Shown: positions 1 through 5,505, counted from the first letter of the stretch. The stretch is DNA of 7,520 nt from Ruminococcaceae bacterium UBA3220 (GCA_002363095.1 DEWC01000095.1:1-7520); one strand, 5' to 3'. The notes: generated from the sequence alone by a model not told the origin. Made by a program: numbers and translations.

Positions 1-17
1 CGGGAGTAGAGTGCAGT

Positions 18-83
18 CCGAAAATGTTTCATTTTCGGCGAGCGGCATTCCCGCCAAAAGCTTGTCGATTCTTTCGACAAGCT
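18..83. repeat. Cluster of three short perfect hairpins
   Basis: Three inverted repeats sit almost back to back: 18-26 with 30-38 (9 bp, 3-nt loop), 42-45 with 51-54 (4 bp, GC-rich), and 59-68 with 74-83 (10 bp, loop TTCTT). Two plus-strand frames happen to be open across this stretch, but perfect hairpins this dense argue for non-coding DNA, such as the 3' end of an upstream transcript or a dispersed intergenic repeat. No second copy was seen in this window. The upstream gene lies outside the window, so its relation to these hairpins is unknown. Confidence 0.5.
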
Positions 84-88
84 AAAAA

Positions 89-127
89 AAAGATATTGCC
101 CGCGTGAAATACACAGGCAATATCTTT
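89..127. terminator. Intrinsic terminator, probably bidirectional
   Basis: A 12-bp stem (89-100 with 116-127) is flanked by a run of eight A on the left and TTT on the right. Read on the minus strand it ends in eight T, which is a very good terminator. Read on the plus strand it has only a three-T tail. No minus-strand gene ends here, so it more likely insulates a plus-strand gene ending left of the window from the peptidase gene at 310. Confidence 0.6.
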
Positions 128-160
128 AATAGGGTTAGAGGAGAAATATCCTATATGGAC

Positions 161-189
161 AACTTAAAGGCTGCGGCTTCCTTTAAGTT
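161..189. other. 10-bp perfect hairpin upstream of the M23 gene
   Basis: Bases 161-170 and 180-189 are exact reverse complements with a 9-nt loop. No T-run follows on either strand, so it is not an obvious intrinsic terminator. It lies just upstream of the proposed promoter at 195-224 and could be a regulator site or a repeat remnant; its role is unknown. Confidence 0.4.
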
Positions 190-194
190 CAATT

Positions 195-224
195 GTATTC
201 TAATCTTTAAAAGTGAACACAATA
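195..224 (+). promoter_or_regulatory. Possible sigma-F-type (forespore) promoter
   Basis: GTATT (195-199), a 15-nt spacer and GAACACAATA (215-224) match the sigma-F type consensus (GYATA, about 15 nt, GGNNANAMTW) at 4 of 5 and 9 of 10 positions. spoIIQ of Bacillus is a known sigma-F gene, so the match fits the SpoIIQ-like product downstream. The leader to the ATG at 310 would be about 80 nt. This rests on consensus matching by eye; no good sigma-A promoter was seen here. Confidence 0.35.
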
Positions 225-309
225 TGAACGGTTTTTAAACAAATTGTATGAATATTATGAACATCACCCGTCAATACTAAAACCGAAAAAAGATTTAGGG
301 GATAGATTT

Positions 310-1002
310 ATGCAATATTCAAACAAAAGCAAAAACACAAAAAGCTTTTATATCGTAACCGCCGTTTGCCTTGTTGCGATAGCCTTGACATCGTATATCG
401 CCGTTTCCAAAAACAGAGAAGATAAAAAGACGCAAAAAAGCGAAGATCCGGTTATCACCGAACAAAAGGAGTCATATACTGATAACAACTCCGAAAACGA
501 CGAAATTACGGCAGAACCCACCGAAAAAAAGGCGGAGGATATCCCGTACACCGAGCCTGAAAAGAAAGAAGAAGAGCCAAAACAAGATGATGTAAAAACC
601 TTTGTTCCGCCCGTGAAAGGAAAGATAATCAAAGGATACAGCGAGGATACACTCCAATACGACAGAACCTTCGGGGATATGAGAATTCACAAAGCCGTTG
701 ATATTTCCTGCAATGAAAACGACCAAATTGTTTCGGTAACCGCCGGTACTGTTATGAGCGTTACCGACAGCGCTTCCTTCAATAAAATAATAACCGTTGA
801 CCACGGAAACGGTTATACCGCACAATACTGCGGCCTCGGTACGGCAAATGTTGCCAAAGGCGATACCGTGGCGGCGGGAGATATAATCGGGACGGCTAAA
901 AACCCACCGTGCGAGTGTCTCGACGAATGTCATATTCATATTGTATGTATGAAAGACGGAGTTCCTTTTGACCCGGTTAAACTTTATTCCGAAAACAATT
1001 AA
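310..1002 (+). CDS. SpoIIQ-like membrane-anchored M23 (LytM) peptidase
   Basis: A 230-aa protein with a short cytoplasmic N-terminus, one membrane segment (about residues 13-32), a highly charged Glu/Lys/Asp-rich linker (33-98) and a C-terminal LytM/M23 domain (about 100-225). All expected metallopeptidase residues are present: His127 and Asp131 (RIHKAVD), then the HxH pair His208/His210, plus the DHGNGY strand at 164-169. The family cleaves peptide crosslinks in peptidoglycan. The single N-terminal anchor and the YSEDTLQYDRTFGD lead-in resemble SpoIIQ, which partners SpoIIIAH across the engulfing forespore membranes. Unlike Bacillus SpoIIQ, the zinc site looks intact, as reported for clostridial versions. 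The ATG at 310 has AGGGG at 297-301; an in-frame TTG at 244 would add 22 residues but lacks a ribosome site. Cys201, Cys203 and Cys207 just before the HxH are unusual. A general cell-wall M23 enzyme is the alternative. Confidence 0.8.
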   Translation: MQYSNKSKNTKSFYIVTAVCLVAIALTSYIAVSKNREDKKTQKSEDPVITEQKESYTDNNSENDEITAEPTEKKAEDIPYTEPEKKEEEPKQDDVKTFVPPVKGKIIKGYSEDTLQYDRTFGDMRIHKAVDISCNENDQIVSVTAGTVMSVTDSASFNKIITVDHGNGYTAQYCGLGTANVAKGDTVAAGDIIGTAKNPPCECLDECHIHIVCMKDGVPFDPVKLYSENN

Positions 1003-1039
1003 ACCCGCCCTCGAATAGATTCGTTTAGGGGCAAAGATT

Positions 1040-1071
1040 ATTCGCACCGCATTTTTTTCTGCGGTGCGAAT
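1040..1071. terminator. Shared terminator between convergent genes
   Basis: A 12-bp perfect stem (1040-1051 with 1060-1071) with an 8-nt loop lies between the peptidase stop at 1002 and the trmB stop at 1074-1076, only two bases from the latter. The tails are moderately T-rich on the plus strand (GCTTATTTCTTTAT) and weak on the minus strand (AATCTTTG). Its place between converging genes supports a bidirectional terminator. Confidence 0.65.
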
Positions 1072-1073
1072 GC

Positions 1074-1757
1074 TTATTTCTTTATATATGCTTCAAGGCG
1101 ATAAATCGGTTGATTTAAAGCCATAAACCTCTGTTCATACTCGGTTATTATGTTTTCATCCGAATTCTCAAAATCGGTTTTATGAACATCGAGCGATACA
1201 TTTTTAAGGGCAAATCCGCAACTTGAAAACTGCTCTATCGAAAACTCAAAAAGCCCCATATTATCGGTTTTTTGGTGGATTTCGGCGTTATCTTTGAGAA
1301 TTGTTTTATAAATCTTTAAAAAATTCTCGCTTGTAAGCCTATGCGGCGCGTACCTCTTTTTAGGATAGGGGCAGGAAAAATTAAGAAAAATACCGTCTAT
1401 GGAACCGGGTTTTATGTATTTTTCGAGATACTCTGCCGAGGTTTTAACGAAAAACACATTTTTTACCCCCTCGGCAATTGCCTTTTCGCAGGCGGATACG
1501 ATAACATTTGCTTCTTTTTCTATAGCTAACAGATTTATATCGGGATGGGTTTTTGCGTATGTTATCGCAAATTTACCCTTTCCGCACCCTATTTCAAGAA
1601 AAACCGGGTTATCGTTGCCGAATAATTCCTTAAATTCAATATACTCTTTTTTGTCGATGCCCGTTTTAAAATGCTTATCCTCGCTTTGAAGAGCAAACAA
1701 AATACCTCCAACATCCGAAAGCCTTTCTTCGAGATGTTTCTTTTTTCGCATTCTCAT
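1074..1757 (-). CDS. trmB: tRNA (guanine-N7-)-methyltransferase TrmB
   Basis: A 227-aa class I SAM-dependent methyltransferase that makes m7G at position 46 in the tRNA variable loop. The SAM-binding loop EIGCGKGKF is at residues 55-63 and the acidic ribose-contact residue is in AIEKE (Glu80). The family signature after strand 4 is LNFSCPYPKKRYAPHRLT (125-142), followed by KTDN (163-166) and TEYEQRF (205-211); length and basic N-terminus (MRMRKKK) are normal. Odd point: most TrmB proteins read FSDPWPKkRHxkRR here, while this one has Cys129, Tyr136 and His139 where Asp, His and Arg are usual. The start lies 5 nt after the mrp stop with GGAAG upstream inside mrp, so it is translationally coupled as the last gene of the operon. 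Family assignment is firm; full activity is inferred. Confidence 0.93.
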   Translation of the reverse strand: MRMRKKKHLEERLSDVGGILFALQSEDKHFKTGIDKKEYIEFKELFGNDNPVFLEIGCGKGKFAITYAKTHPDINLLAIEKEANVIVSACEKAIAEGVKNVFFVKTSAEYLEKYIKPGSIDGIFLNFSCPYPKKRYAPHRLTSENFLKIYKTILKDNAEIHQKTDNMGLFEFSIEQFSSCGFALKNVSLDVHKTDFENSDENIITEYEQRFMALNQPIYRLEAYIKK

Positions 1758-1762
1758 ACGTT

Positions 1763-2578
1763 TTATTCTTCCAGTTTATCGGCGGCGGCAGAAAGATAAT
1801 CGCCTTCAAAAAGTTCGATTACTCCCAAATCGACCTGCTTTGCAAGTTCGGGATTGATAGGCATTTTCGCCAAAAGCGGCAGACCCGTTTCGGCGTAAAT
1901 ATCGGTATCGTTTGACCCGAAAACCGAAAACTCTTTTCCGCAGTCGGGGCATTTAACATAACTCATATTCTCAACAAATCCGAGAACGGGAATGTTCATA
2001 AGATTTGCCATATTTACCGCCTTTTTAACGATAAGCGAAACAAGGTCCTGTGGAGAAGTTACCACAACGGCGCCGTCTATCGGTATAGTTTGAAACACGG
2101 TAAGCGGAACATCTCCGGTTCCGGGCGGACAGTCAATAAACAGATAGTCAAGATCGCCCCAGACAACCTCCTGCCAAAACTGCTTAACAAGCCCCGAGAT
2201 AACGGGTCCGCGCCAAACTACGGGCGCATCGCTCTTTTCGAGCATCATATTGACCGAAATGACCTTAATTCCGGTTTTAGTCTCAGCGGGCATAAGACCG
2301 AGCTCGTTTTGCATAGCCCTCTCGTTGATACCGAAAGCCTTGGGTATGGAAGGACCTGTAATGTCGGCGTCGAGAATGCCTACATTATATCCCCTGCGGT
2401 TCATCTCGACCGCCAGCATTGAGGTTACCATAGACTTACCGACGCCGCCTTTTCCGCTCACTACCGCAACTATGTGCTTTATATCGTTGAATTCACCCGT
2501 CGGCACAATGAGACTGCCGTTCTCCTTTGAAGAGCAGTTTCCGCCGCAGGACTCACAATTACCATTGCATCCAGCCAT
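1763..2578 (-). CDS. mrp: Mrp/ApbC/NBP35-family Fe-S cluster carrier ATPase
   Basis: A 271-aa cytoplasmic P-loop ATPase that carries and delivers [4Fe-4S] clusters to apo-proteins. The deviant Walker A SGKGGVGKS is at residues 41-49, the switch-I aspartate in LDADITGPS (69-77) and Walker B in LFIDCPPGTGD (146-156). The bridging cluster site CPDC is at 210-213 in the conserved ENMSY context. The N-terminus carries four extra cysteines (Cys4, Cys8, Cys11, Cys15), as in Nbp35-type proteins, and lacks the DUF59 domain of longer Mrp proteins. AGGAG (rc of 2586-2590) sits 7 nt before the ATG. The gap to the upstream membrane-protein gene is 17 nt and to trmB 5 nt. Family call is firm; client proteins are unknown. 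Confidence 0.95.
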   Translation of the reverse strand: MAGCNGNCESCGGNCSSKENGSLIVPTGEFNDIKHIVAVVSGKGGVGKSMVTSMLAVEMNRRGYNVGILDADITGPSIPKAFGINERAMQNELGLMPAETKTGIKVISVNMMLEKSDAPVVWRGPVISGLVKQFWQEVVWGDLDYLFIDCPPGTGDVPLTVFQTIPIDGAVVVTSPQDLVSLIVKKAVNMANLMNIPVLGFVENMSYVKCPDCGKEFSVFGSNDTDIYAETGLPLLAKMPINPELAKQVDLGVIELFEGDYLSAAADKLEE

Positions 2579-2595
2579 AATGACACTCCTTTAAG

Positions 2596-3402
2596 TTATG
2601 CGTTTACAGTTTCTTTTTCAGGCGTTTCGCTCGCCTTATTGCCGACACCTTTCAATTTATCAACAACAAAGAAAACCAATGATATTATTCCCATATAAAC
2701 CGCCAAAATAAGCAAGGACGGCAACATATAAATAAACGGTACGGTAGTTATTTTCGCAAACAGTTTAAGAAGGCTGACTCCCCCGTCTTCCATTGTAAAG
2801 AAATAGTTGGCATAACTGCAAATACCGGTTGCCCTTAACAATAAATTGACAAGGTGAACGCCGAACGAAACGACGATAAGGGTTAAAAAAACCTTCGGCA
2901 GATCCTTGAATTTCGGGCGGAAGAAGCCGAGCGTAGCGAGCGATATACCTGCCGTTACAATCAAGAAATGGGTGGCATAAAAGCCAAGTATTCTCGGCAT
3001 AAATAATGGCTCGTTTTGGAAGGCGGGCTCGGGGAACACAAGCGCCATAGTAGCCCCCAAGGGTGCCAAGAAGAAAGAAAAACCGAGAATTCCCCTTTTC
3101 TTTGTCAAAAGACCTATCGGTATTAAAAACATATTTATGTTGCAAAGCTGAAGCGGCAACTCGTTAAACCAGTTAAACCCGCCCTCGATTTCGGCTTTTG
3201 CAAGAAAATCTCTATCTACGGATAAAAATCCCTTGTATACAAAAAAGACGATTATATTTACAACGCAAAGACCTACAAGAAAGGTTTTCTTTGCCTTTTC
3301 GTCCCTGTTTTTAAGTAAAAGCCCGATCGCAACAATCAAAATCACTGCAATTCCCCAACAGATTAAATATGTTCCGTTAAACGGTTTTATTTTCGGTCCC
3401 AT
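2596..3402 (-). CDS. YwaF/TMEM164-like integral membrane protein
   Basis: A 268-aa hydrophobic protein with about seven predicted membrane segments and a charged C-terminal tail (KASETPEKETVNA). The conserved block NELPLQLCNINMFLIP (Cys87 in this numbering) followed by an FxxAPLGA motif and a FYATHFLIV helix (His145) is characteristic of the bacterial YwaF family (TIGR02206), related to eukaryotic TMEM164. TMEM164 has been described as an acyltransferase acting on ether phospholipids with a conserved cysteine; whether Cys87 corresponds to it is inferred. The likely start is the ATG at 3402, preceded by GGGGG (rc of 3411-3415) at 8-nt spacing; an upstream TTG at 3417 would contain that ribosome site. 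It overlaps the PAP2 gene by 26 nt, so the two are probably translationally coupled, which suggests a shared membrane-lipid role. Confidence 0.8.
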   Translation of the reverse strand: MGPKIKPFNGTYLICWGIAVILIVAIGLLLKNRDEKAKKTFLVGLCVVNIIVFFVYKGFLSVDRDFLAKAEIEGGFNWFNELPLQLCNINMFLIPIGLLTKKRGILGFSFFLAPLGATMALVFPEPAFQNEPLFMPRILGFYATHFLIVTAGISLATLGFFRPKFKDLPKVFLTLIVVSFGVHLVNLLLRATGICSYANYFFTMEDGGVSLLKLFAKITTVPFIYMLPSLLILAVYMGIISLVFFVVDKLKGVGNKASETPEKETVNA

Positions 3403-4024
3403 TTTTATTTCCCCCAAATAGAATATTTATGAAAAGCCAAGATACAACTGCCATTAAACAGCCCGATATAACATCAACAAAAGAGTGCTGCTTTATGAAA
3501 ACGGTTGAAAGACAGATAAGAAGAACAGATATCGCGGATGCCGTTCGCCATATCACTTTTTTCTTAAAAGGTTCAACCGTAAATGTGGTAAGATGAACAC
3601 TTAACGCCTCATAACAGTGAAGACTCGGAAAAACATTTGCCGCAGGCGTATCATTAGAATAGGTAATCCTTACCATCCACAAAAAAAGCCCTTTTCCGCT
3701 CGCATCCGGGCGAAAATCAATCATTGTAGGGTAAATAACAAAAACAAGACTGCAAATGATTGCTCCGGTGTAAAATGCGAATTGTTGCCTTTTGAAGGCG
3801 TCCTTATTATTTAAAAAAGTCAAAATCATCAAGCCCGGAACATAAAGATACCATAGAACATACGGTAAAACAAAAGCCGGCAAAAACGGTATTTTATCGT
3901 CAAATGCAAAATGAACGATATGATAGTTGCTTATAAAAAGTTTACAGACAAAATAAAAAGCCCCCAACAAAGGCCATGCCAAAAGCCAATATATATCTTT
4001 TCTTTCTCTTAACAATTCTCGCAT
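3377..4024 (-). CDS. PAP2-family membrane phosphatase
   Basis: A 215-aa protein with about six membrane helices that probably removes a phosphate from a lipid, isoprenoid or inositol-type substrate at the membrane. The signature residues are PSLH (133-136, second PAP2 motif) and STVFIKQHSFVD (173-184, third motif with catalytic His180 and Asp184); Arg105-Pro106 in DFRPD may stand in for the end of the first motif. This spacing resembles the InoX/Aur1-like branch rather than classical BcrC/PgpB. The ATG at 4024 is preceded by AGGCGG. A longer reading from a TTG at 4111 would begin upstream of the promoter at 4056-4084 and is rejected. It is the first gene of a four-gene operon. Substrate cannot be read from sequence. 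Confidence 0.85.
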   Translation of the reverse strand: MRELLRERKDIYWLLAWPLLGAFYFVCKLFISNYHIVHFAFDDKIPFLPAFVLPYVLWYLYVPGLMILTFLNNKDAFKRQQFAFYTGAIICSLVFVIYPTMIDFRPDASGKGLFLWMVRITYSNDTPAANVFPSLHCYEALSVHLTTFTVEPFKKKVIWRTASAISVLLICLSTVFIKQHSFVDVISGCLMAVVSWLFINILFGGNKNGTENKTV

Positions 4025-4055
4025 ACAAAACCGCCTTAAAATACAAGGTAGTATA

Positions 4056-4084
4056 ATTATATTGCTTTTGTCGAAATTTGTCAA
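4056..4084 (-). promoter_or_regulatory. Perfect sigma-A promoter of the PAP2-YwaF-mrp-trmB operon
   Basis: On the minus strand TTGACA (rc of 4079-4084), a 17-nt spacer and TATAAT (rc of 4056-4061) match the consensus exactly. Transcription should start near 4049, giving a leader of about 25 nt before the ATG at 4024. No other promoter is evident within the operon, so all four genes probably depend on it. Confidence 0.9.
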
Positions 4085-4142
4085 CCAACGGCGATTAAAA
4101 ATCTGAGGCAATTGCTTTTACCGCAGCGCCGTTTTTTTGCAC

Positions 4143-4171
4143 TTGAAAATAATAATAAAATATGGTATATT
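4143..4171 (+). promoter_or_regulatory. Sigma-A promoter of the cyclophilin gene
   Basis: TTGAAA (4143-4148), a 17-nt A/T-rich spacer and TATATT (4166-4171) each match consensus at 5 of 6 positions. The predicted start near 4178 leaves about 29 nt to the ATG at 4207. It is divergent from the operon promoter, with about 58 bp between the two -35 boxes. Confidence 0.7.
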
Positions 4172-4206
4172 ACTTTTTGTCGATAAACAAGAAAGGAAAG
4201 AGCGCT

Positions 4207-4902
4207 ATGAAAAAAATGCTTTATAAACTTATTTGTTCGGTTTTGGCGGTTTCGTTGCTTGCGCTTTGTTTCGGTGGCTGCAATGAAGACAACGGCGCTA
4301 ATGTATATAGGGGCTCTGCAGCGACTGACAGCACAGGCGGCAGCACTTCCACCGACTCATCGATTATAACAAAGCCGCTTGAAAATGTAGAAATTCCCGA
4401 AGGCAAAACCCCTTACGCCGTAATTGACGTTAAGGATTTCGGCAAAATAACCGTCAAGCTCGACCCGAAATCGGCGCCGATAACGGTCAGCAACTTTATA
4501 AACCTTGCACAGACAAAGTTTTATGACGGGCTTACATTCCATCGCATTATAGAAGGATTTATGATGCAAGGCGGAGACCCGCAAGGCAACGGTTCGGGTG
4601 GCAGCGACAGAAACATAAAAGGCGAATTTGCACAAAACGGCGTAACCAATAACCTCTCTCATACAAGGGGCGCCATCTCAATGGCAAGGGCGACACCGCC
4701 TGACAGCGGAAGTTCCCAGTTCTTTATTGTTCACAAGGATTCGACATTTTTAGACGGACAATACGCCTGCTTTGGATATGTAACCGAAGGTATGGATATT
4801 GTGGATAAGGTTTGCACAACCGCGCAACCCGTCGACGATAACGGCACCATTCCCGCGAGCGAGCAACCGGTTATCAACAGCATAAAAATCGAATACAAAT
4901 AA
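4207..4902 (+). CDS. Lipoprotein cyclophilin-type peptidyl-prolyl isomerase
   Basis: A 231-aa exported foldase that should catalyse cis-trans isomerisation of proline peptide bonds outside the cytoplasm. A signal peptide (MKK..., hydrophobic 9-22) ends in a lipobox-like FGGC with Cys25 as the lipidated residue, followed by a Ser/Thr/Gly/Asp-rich linker (about 26-58). The cyclophilin domain (about 69-231) has FHRIIEGFMMQGGDP (111-125), containing the catalytic Arg113 with Phe118 and Gln121, and SMARATPPDSGSSQFFI (158-174). The position of the cyclosporin-contacting Trp of human CypA is Phe181 (STFLDGQ), as is common in bacteria. AGGA at 4194-4197 supports the ATG at 4207; a start at 4162 would fall within the promoter. 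It is monocistronic, with a terminator at 5108-5140. Confidence 0.93.
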   Translation: MKKMLYKLICSVLAVSLLALCFGGCNEDNGANVYRGSAATDSTGGSTSTDSSIITKPLENVEIPEGKTPYAVIDVKDFGKITVKLDPKSAPITVSNFINLAQTKFYDGLTFHRIIEGFMMQGGDPQGNGSGGSDRNIKGEFAQNGVTNNLSHTRGAISMARATPPDSGSSQFFIVHKDSTFLDGQYACFGYVTEGMDIVDKVCTTAQPVDDNGTIPASEQPVINSIKIEYK

Positions 4903-4910
4903 GCACATTT

Positions 4911-5100
4911 TCATATAAAAAACCGACGAAGGCGTTCTCTCGCGCTTTTAAGCCAGTCAATGGCAAGCGCCATGGTAGAAACGGATAGGGGCTTTGAAAT
5001 CAAAAATACACCGAATTTTCCGCATTCGGAAATCCCGAGGATATCAAGGTTGCCTCTCAAAGAATCGCAAAACTCTTTTCTAAACACATACAGCTTTAAA
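4911..5100 (-). pseudogene. Probable gene remnant (C-terminal fragment), unrecognised
   Basis: A minus-strand frame ends at TGA (4911-4913) and reads plausibly as protein, for example NLDILGISECGKFGVF and STMALAIDWLKSARERLRR, the latter an amphipathic helix. Codon choice resembles neighbouring real genes. No start codon with a ribosome site was found: the only upstream ATG (5168) overlaps the -35 box of the tRNA promoter and would require translating through the terminator hairpin at 5108-5137. I therefore read it as the 3' remnant of a gene whose 5' part was lost, perhaps when the tRNA region rearranged. It could also be a chance open frame in the long 3' untranslated region of the cyclophilin mRNA. 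No family recognised. Confidence 0.3.
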
Positions 5101-5107
5101 AAGGCGT

Positions 5108-5140
5108 AACCCGGGCGGAAAATTCTCCGTCCGGGTTTTC
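5108..5140 (+). terminator. Intrinsic terminator after the cyclophilin gene
   Basis: A GC-rich 12-bp stem (5108-5119 with 5126-5137, one G-T pair) with a 6-nt loop is followed by TTTTC on the plus strand. It lies about 205 nt past the cyclophilin stop and 22 nt before the tRNA promoter, so it ends the upstream transcript and insulates the tRNA gene. Confidence 0.8.
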
Positions 5141-5161
5141 TTGAAAATATAAAAGTGATGC

Positions 5162-5190
5162 TTGACATTTATACTTAAAATGTATATAAT
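5162..5190 (+). promoter_or_regulatory. Perfect sigma-A promoter of tRNA-Pro
   Basis: TTGACA (5162-5167), a 17-nt spacer and TATAAT (5185-5190) match the consensus exactly. The predicted start near 5197 leaves about a 12-nt 5' leader before the mature tRNA end at 5209, as expected for a strongly expressed single tRNA gene. Confidence 0.92.
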
Positions 5191-5208
5191 AATTTAGTCG
5201 ATAAATTT

Positions 5209-5285
5209 CGAGGTGTGGCTCAGTTTGGTAGAGCGCTGCGTTCGGGACGCAGAGGCCGCAAGTTCAAGTCTTGTCACCTCGACCA
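5209..5285 (+). tRNA. tRNA-Pro (anticodon CGG)
   Basis: A complete cloverleaf: acceptor CGAGGTG (5209-5215) pairs with CACCTCG (5275-5281); D-stem GCTC/GAGC (5218-5221, 5231-5234); anticodon stem CTGCG/CGCAG (5236-5240, 5248-5252) with loop TTCGGGA, giving anticodon CGG at 5243-5245, which reads CCG proline codons; T-arm GCAAG/CTTGT around TTCAAGT (5263-5269). The discriminator is A5282 and the CCA end is encoded (5283-5285). Its 3' end from the T-loop onward is repeated downstream at 5437-5458. Confidence 0.97.
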
Positions 5286-5286
5286 A
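5265..5286 (+). repeat. Direct repeat, copy 1 (3' end of tRNA-Pro)
   Basis: These 22 bases, from the T-loop through the CCA end plus one A, recur exactly at 5437-5458. A repeat block running from the T-loop to the 3' end of a tRNA is the usual form of an attachment site for tyrosine-recombinase elements. This copy keeps the tRNA intact. Confidence 0.8.
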
Positions 5287-5330
5287 AAAAGTCTATATAC
5301 CGCTTTTGCGGTGTGTAGACTTTTCTTTTT
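5287..5330 (+). terminator. Strong intrinsic terminator of tRNA-Pro
   Basis: A 17-bp stem (5287-5303 with 5308-5324, two G-T pairs) with a TTTT loop is followed by CTTTTT. It begins one base after the CCA end, so the precursor needs little 3' trimming. Confidence 0.92.
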
Positions 5331-5335
5331 ATATA

Positions 5336-5448
5336 TGACAAGACTTGAAAAGGGCGGTATGCCGTAAGGCATATTGCAACCTTCCGGTGGACGGTTGCGA
5401 AGCCCGCGTTCGTGCCGGCGAAACACTTTCGCCGGGCAAGTCTTGTCA
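5336..5448. other. Closed multi-branch palindromic element
   Basis: The ends TGACAAGACTTG (5336-5347) and CAAGTCTTGTCA (5437-5448) are perfect 12-bp reverse complements. Between them lie three separate hairpins: 5358-5363 with 5368-5373 (6 bp, GTAA loop), 5374-5381 with 5393-5400 (8 bp including one G-T pair), and 5415-5423 with 5427-5435 (9 bp, CAC loop). As RNA or single-stranded DNA it would fold as a closing stem with three arms. The outer arms are copies of the tRNA-Pro T-arm and acceptor sequence, one inverted and one direct. No reading frame is convincing. Possible readings are a small mobile or attachment-site element, a decayed island end, or a structured RNA. Confidence 0.5.
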
Positions 5449-5458
5449 CCTCGACCAA
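5437..5458 (+). repeat. Direct repeat, copy 2 (att-like scar)
   Basis: An exact 22-nt copy of 5265-5286, including the CCA end, but with no tRNA body in front of it: the preceding bases belong to the hairpin at 5415-5435. It therefore looks like the distal attachment site left by an integrative element at tRNA-Pro, or the remaining 3' end of a deleted tandem tRNA. Confidence 0.75.
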
Positions 5459-5462
5459 TTTC

Positions 5463-5505
5463 TTGACCGATAATGAGGTTCAATCCCCACTTTCGGTCAA
5501 TTTTT
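5463..5505 (+). terminator. Intrinsic terminator with tRNA-like features
   Basis: TTGACCGA (5463-5470) pairs with TCGGTCAA (5493-5500), followed by TTTTT (5501-5505), a plausible plus-strand terminator. The 22-nt loop contains GGTTCAATCC, which looks like a tRNA T-arm, so the unit may be a collapsed tRNA that kept its acceptor stem and T-arm and lost the rest. The terminator reading is the safer one. Confidence 0.5.

Noticed and set aside
2..106. Open plus-strand frames at the left edge that could be the end of an upstream gene
   Set aside because: Two frames are open at once over perfect hairpins and neither gives a recognisable protein end.
155..238. Possible 27-codon small gene with GGAG upstream
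   Set aside because: Spacing from the GGAG to the ATG is long (11 nt), the frame spans a 10-bp hairpin, and its start lies upstream of the proposed promoter. No recognisable peptide.
244..309. TTG-initiated N-terminal extension of the M23 peptidase
   Set aside because: No ribosome site before 244, whereas the ATG at 310 has AGGGG at good spacing and is followed by a normal membrane anchor.
4025..4111. Longer N-terminus of the PAP2 protein from a TTG at 4111
   Set aside because: It would start upstream of the perfect promoter that transcribes the gene.
4087..4133. Inverted arms AACGGCG/CGCCGTT followed by T7, like a plus-strand terminator
   Set aside because: The 33-nt loop makes the 7-bp stem weak and no plus-strand gene ends before it; it lies between divergent promoters.
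5336..5448. CRISPR array or integron attC site
   Set aside because: There are no regularly spaced repeats, and the attC core motifs GTTRRRY/RYYYAAC are not in the right places.
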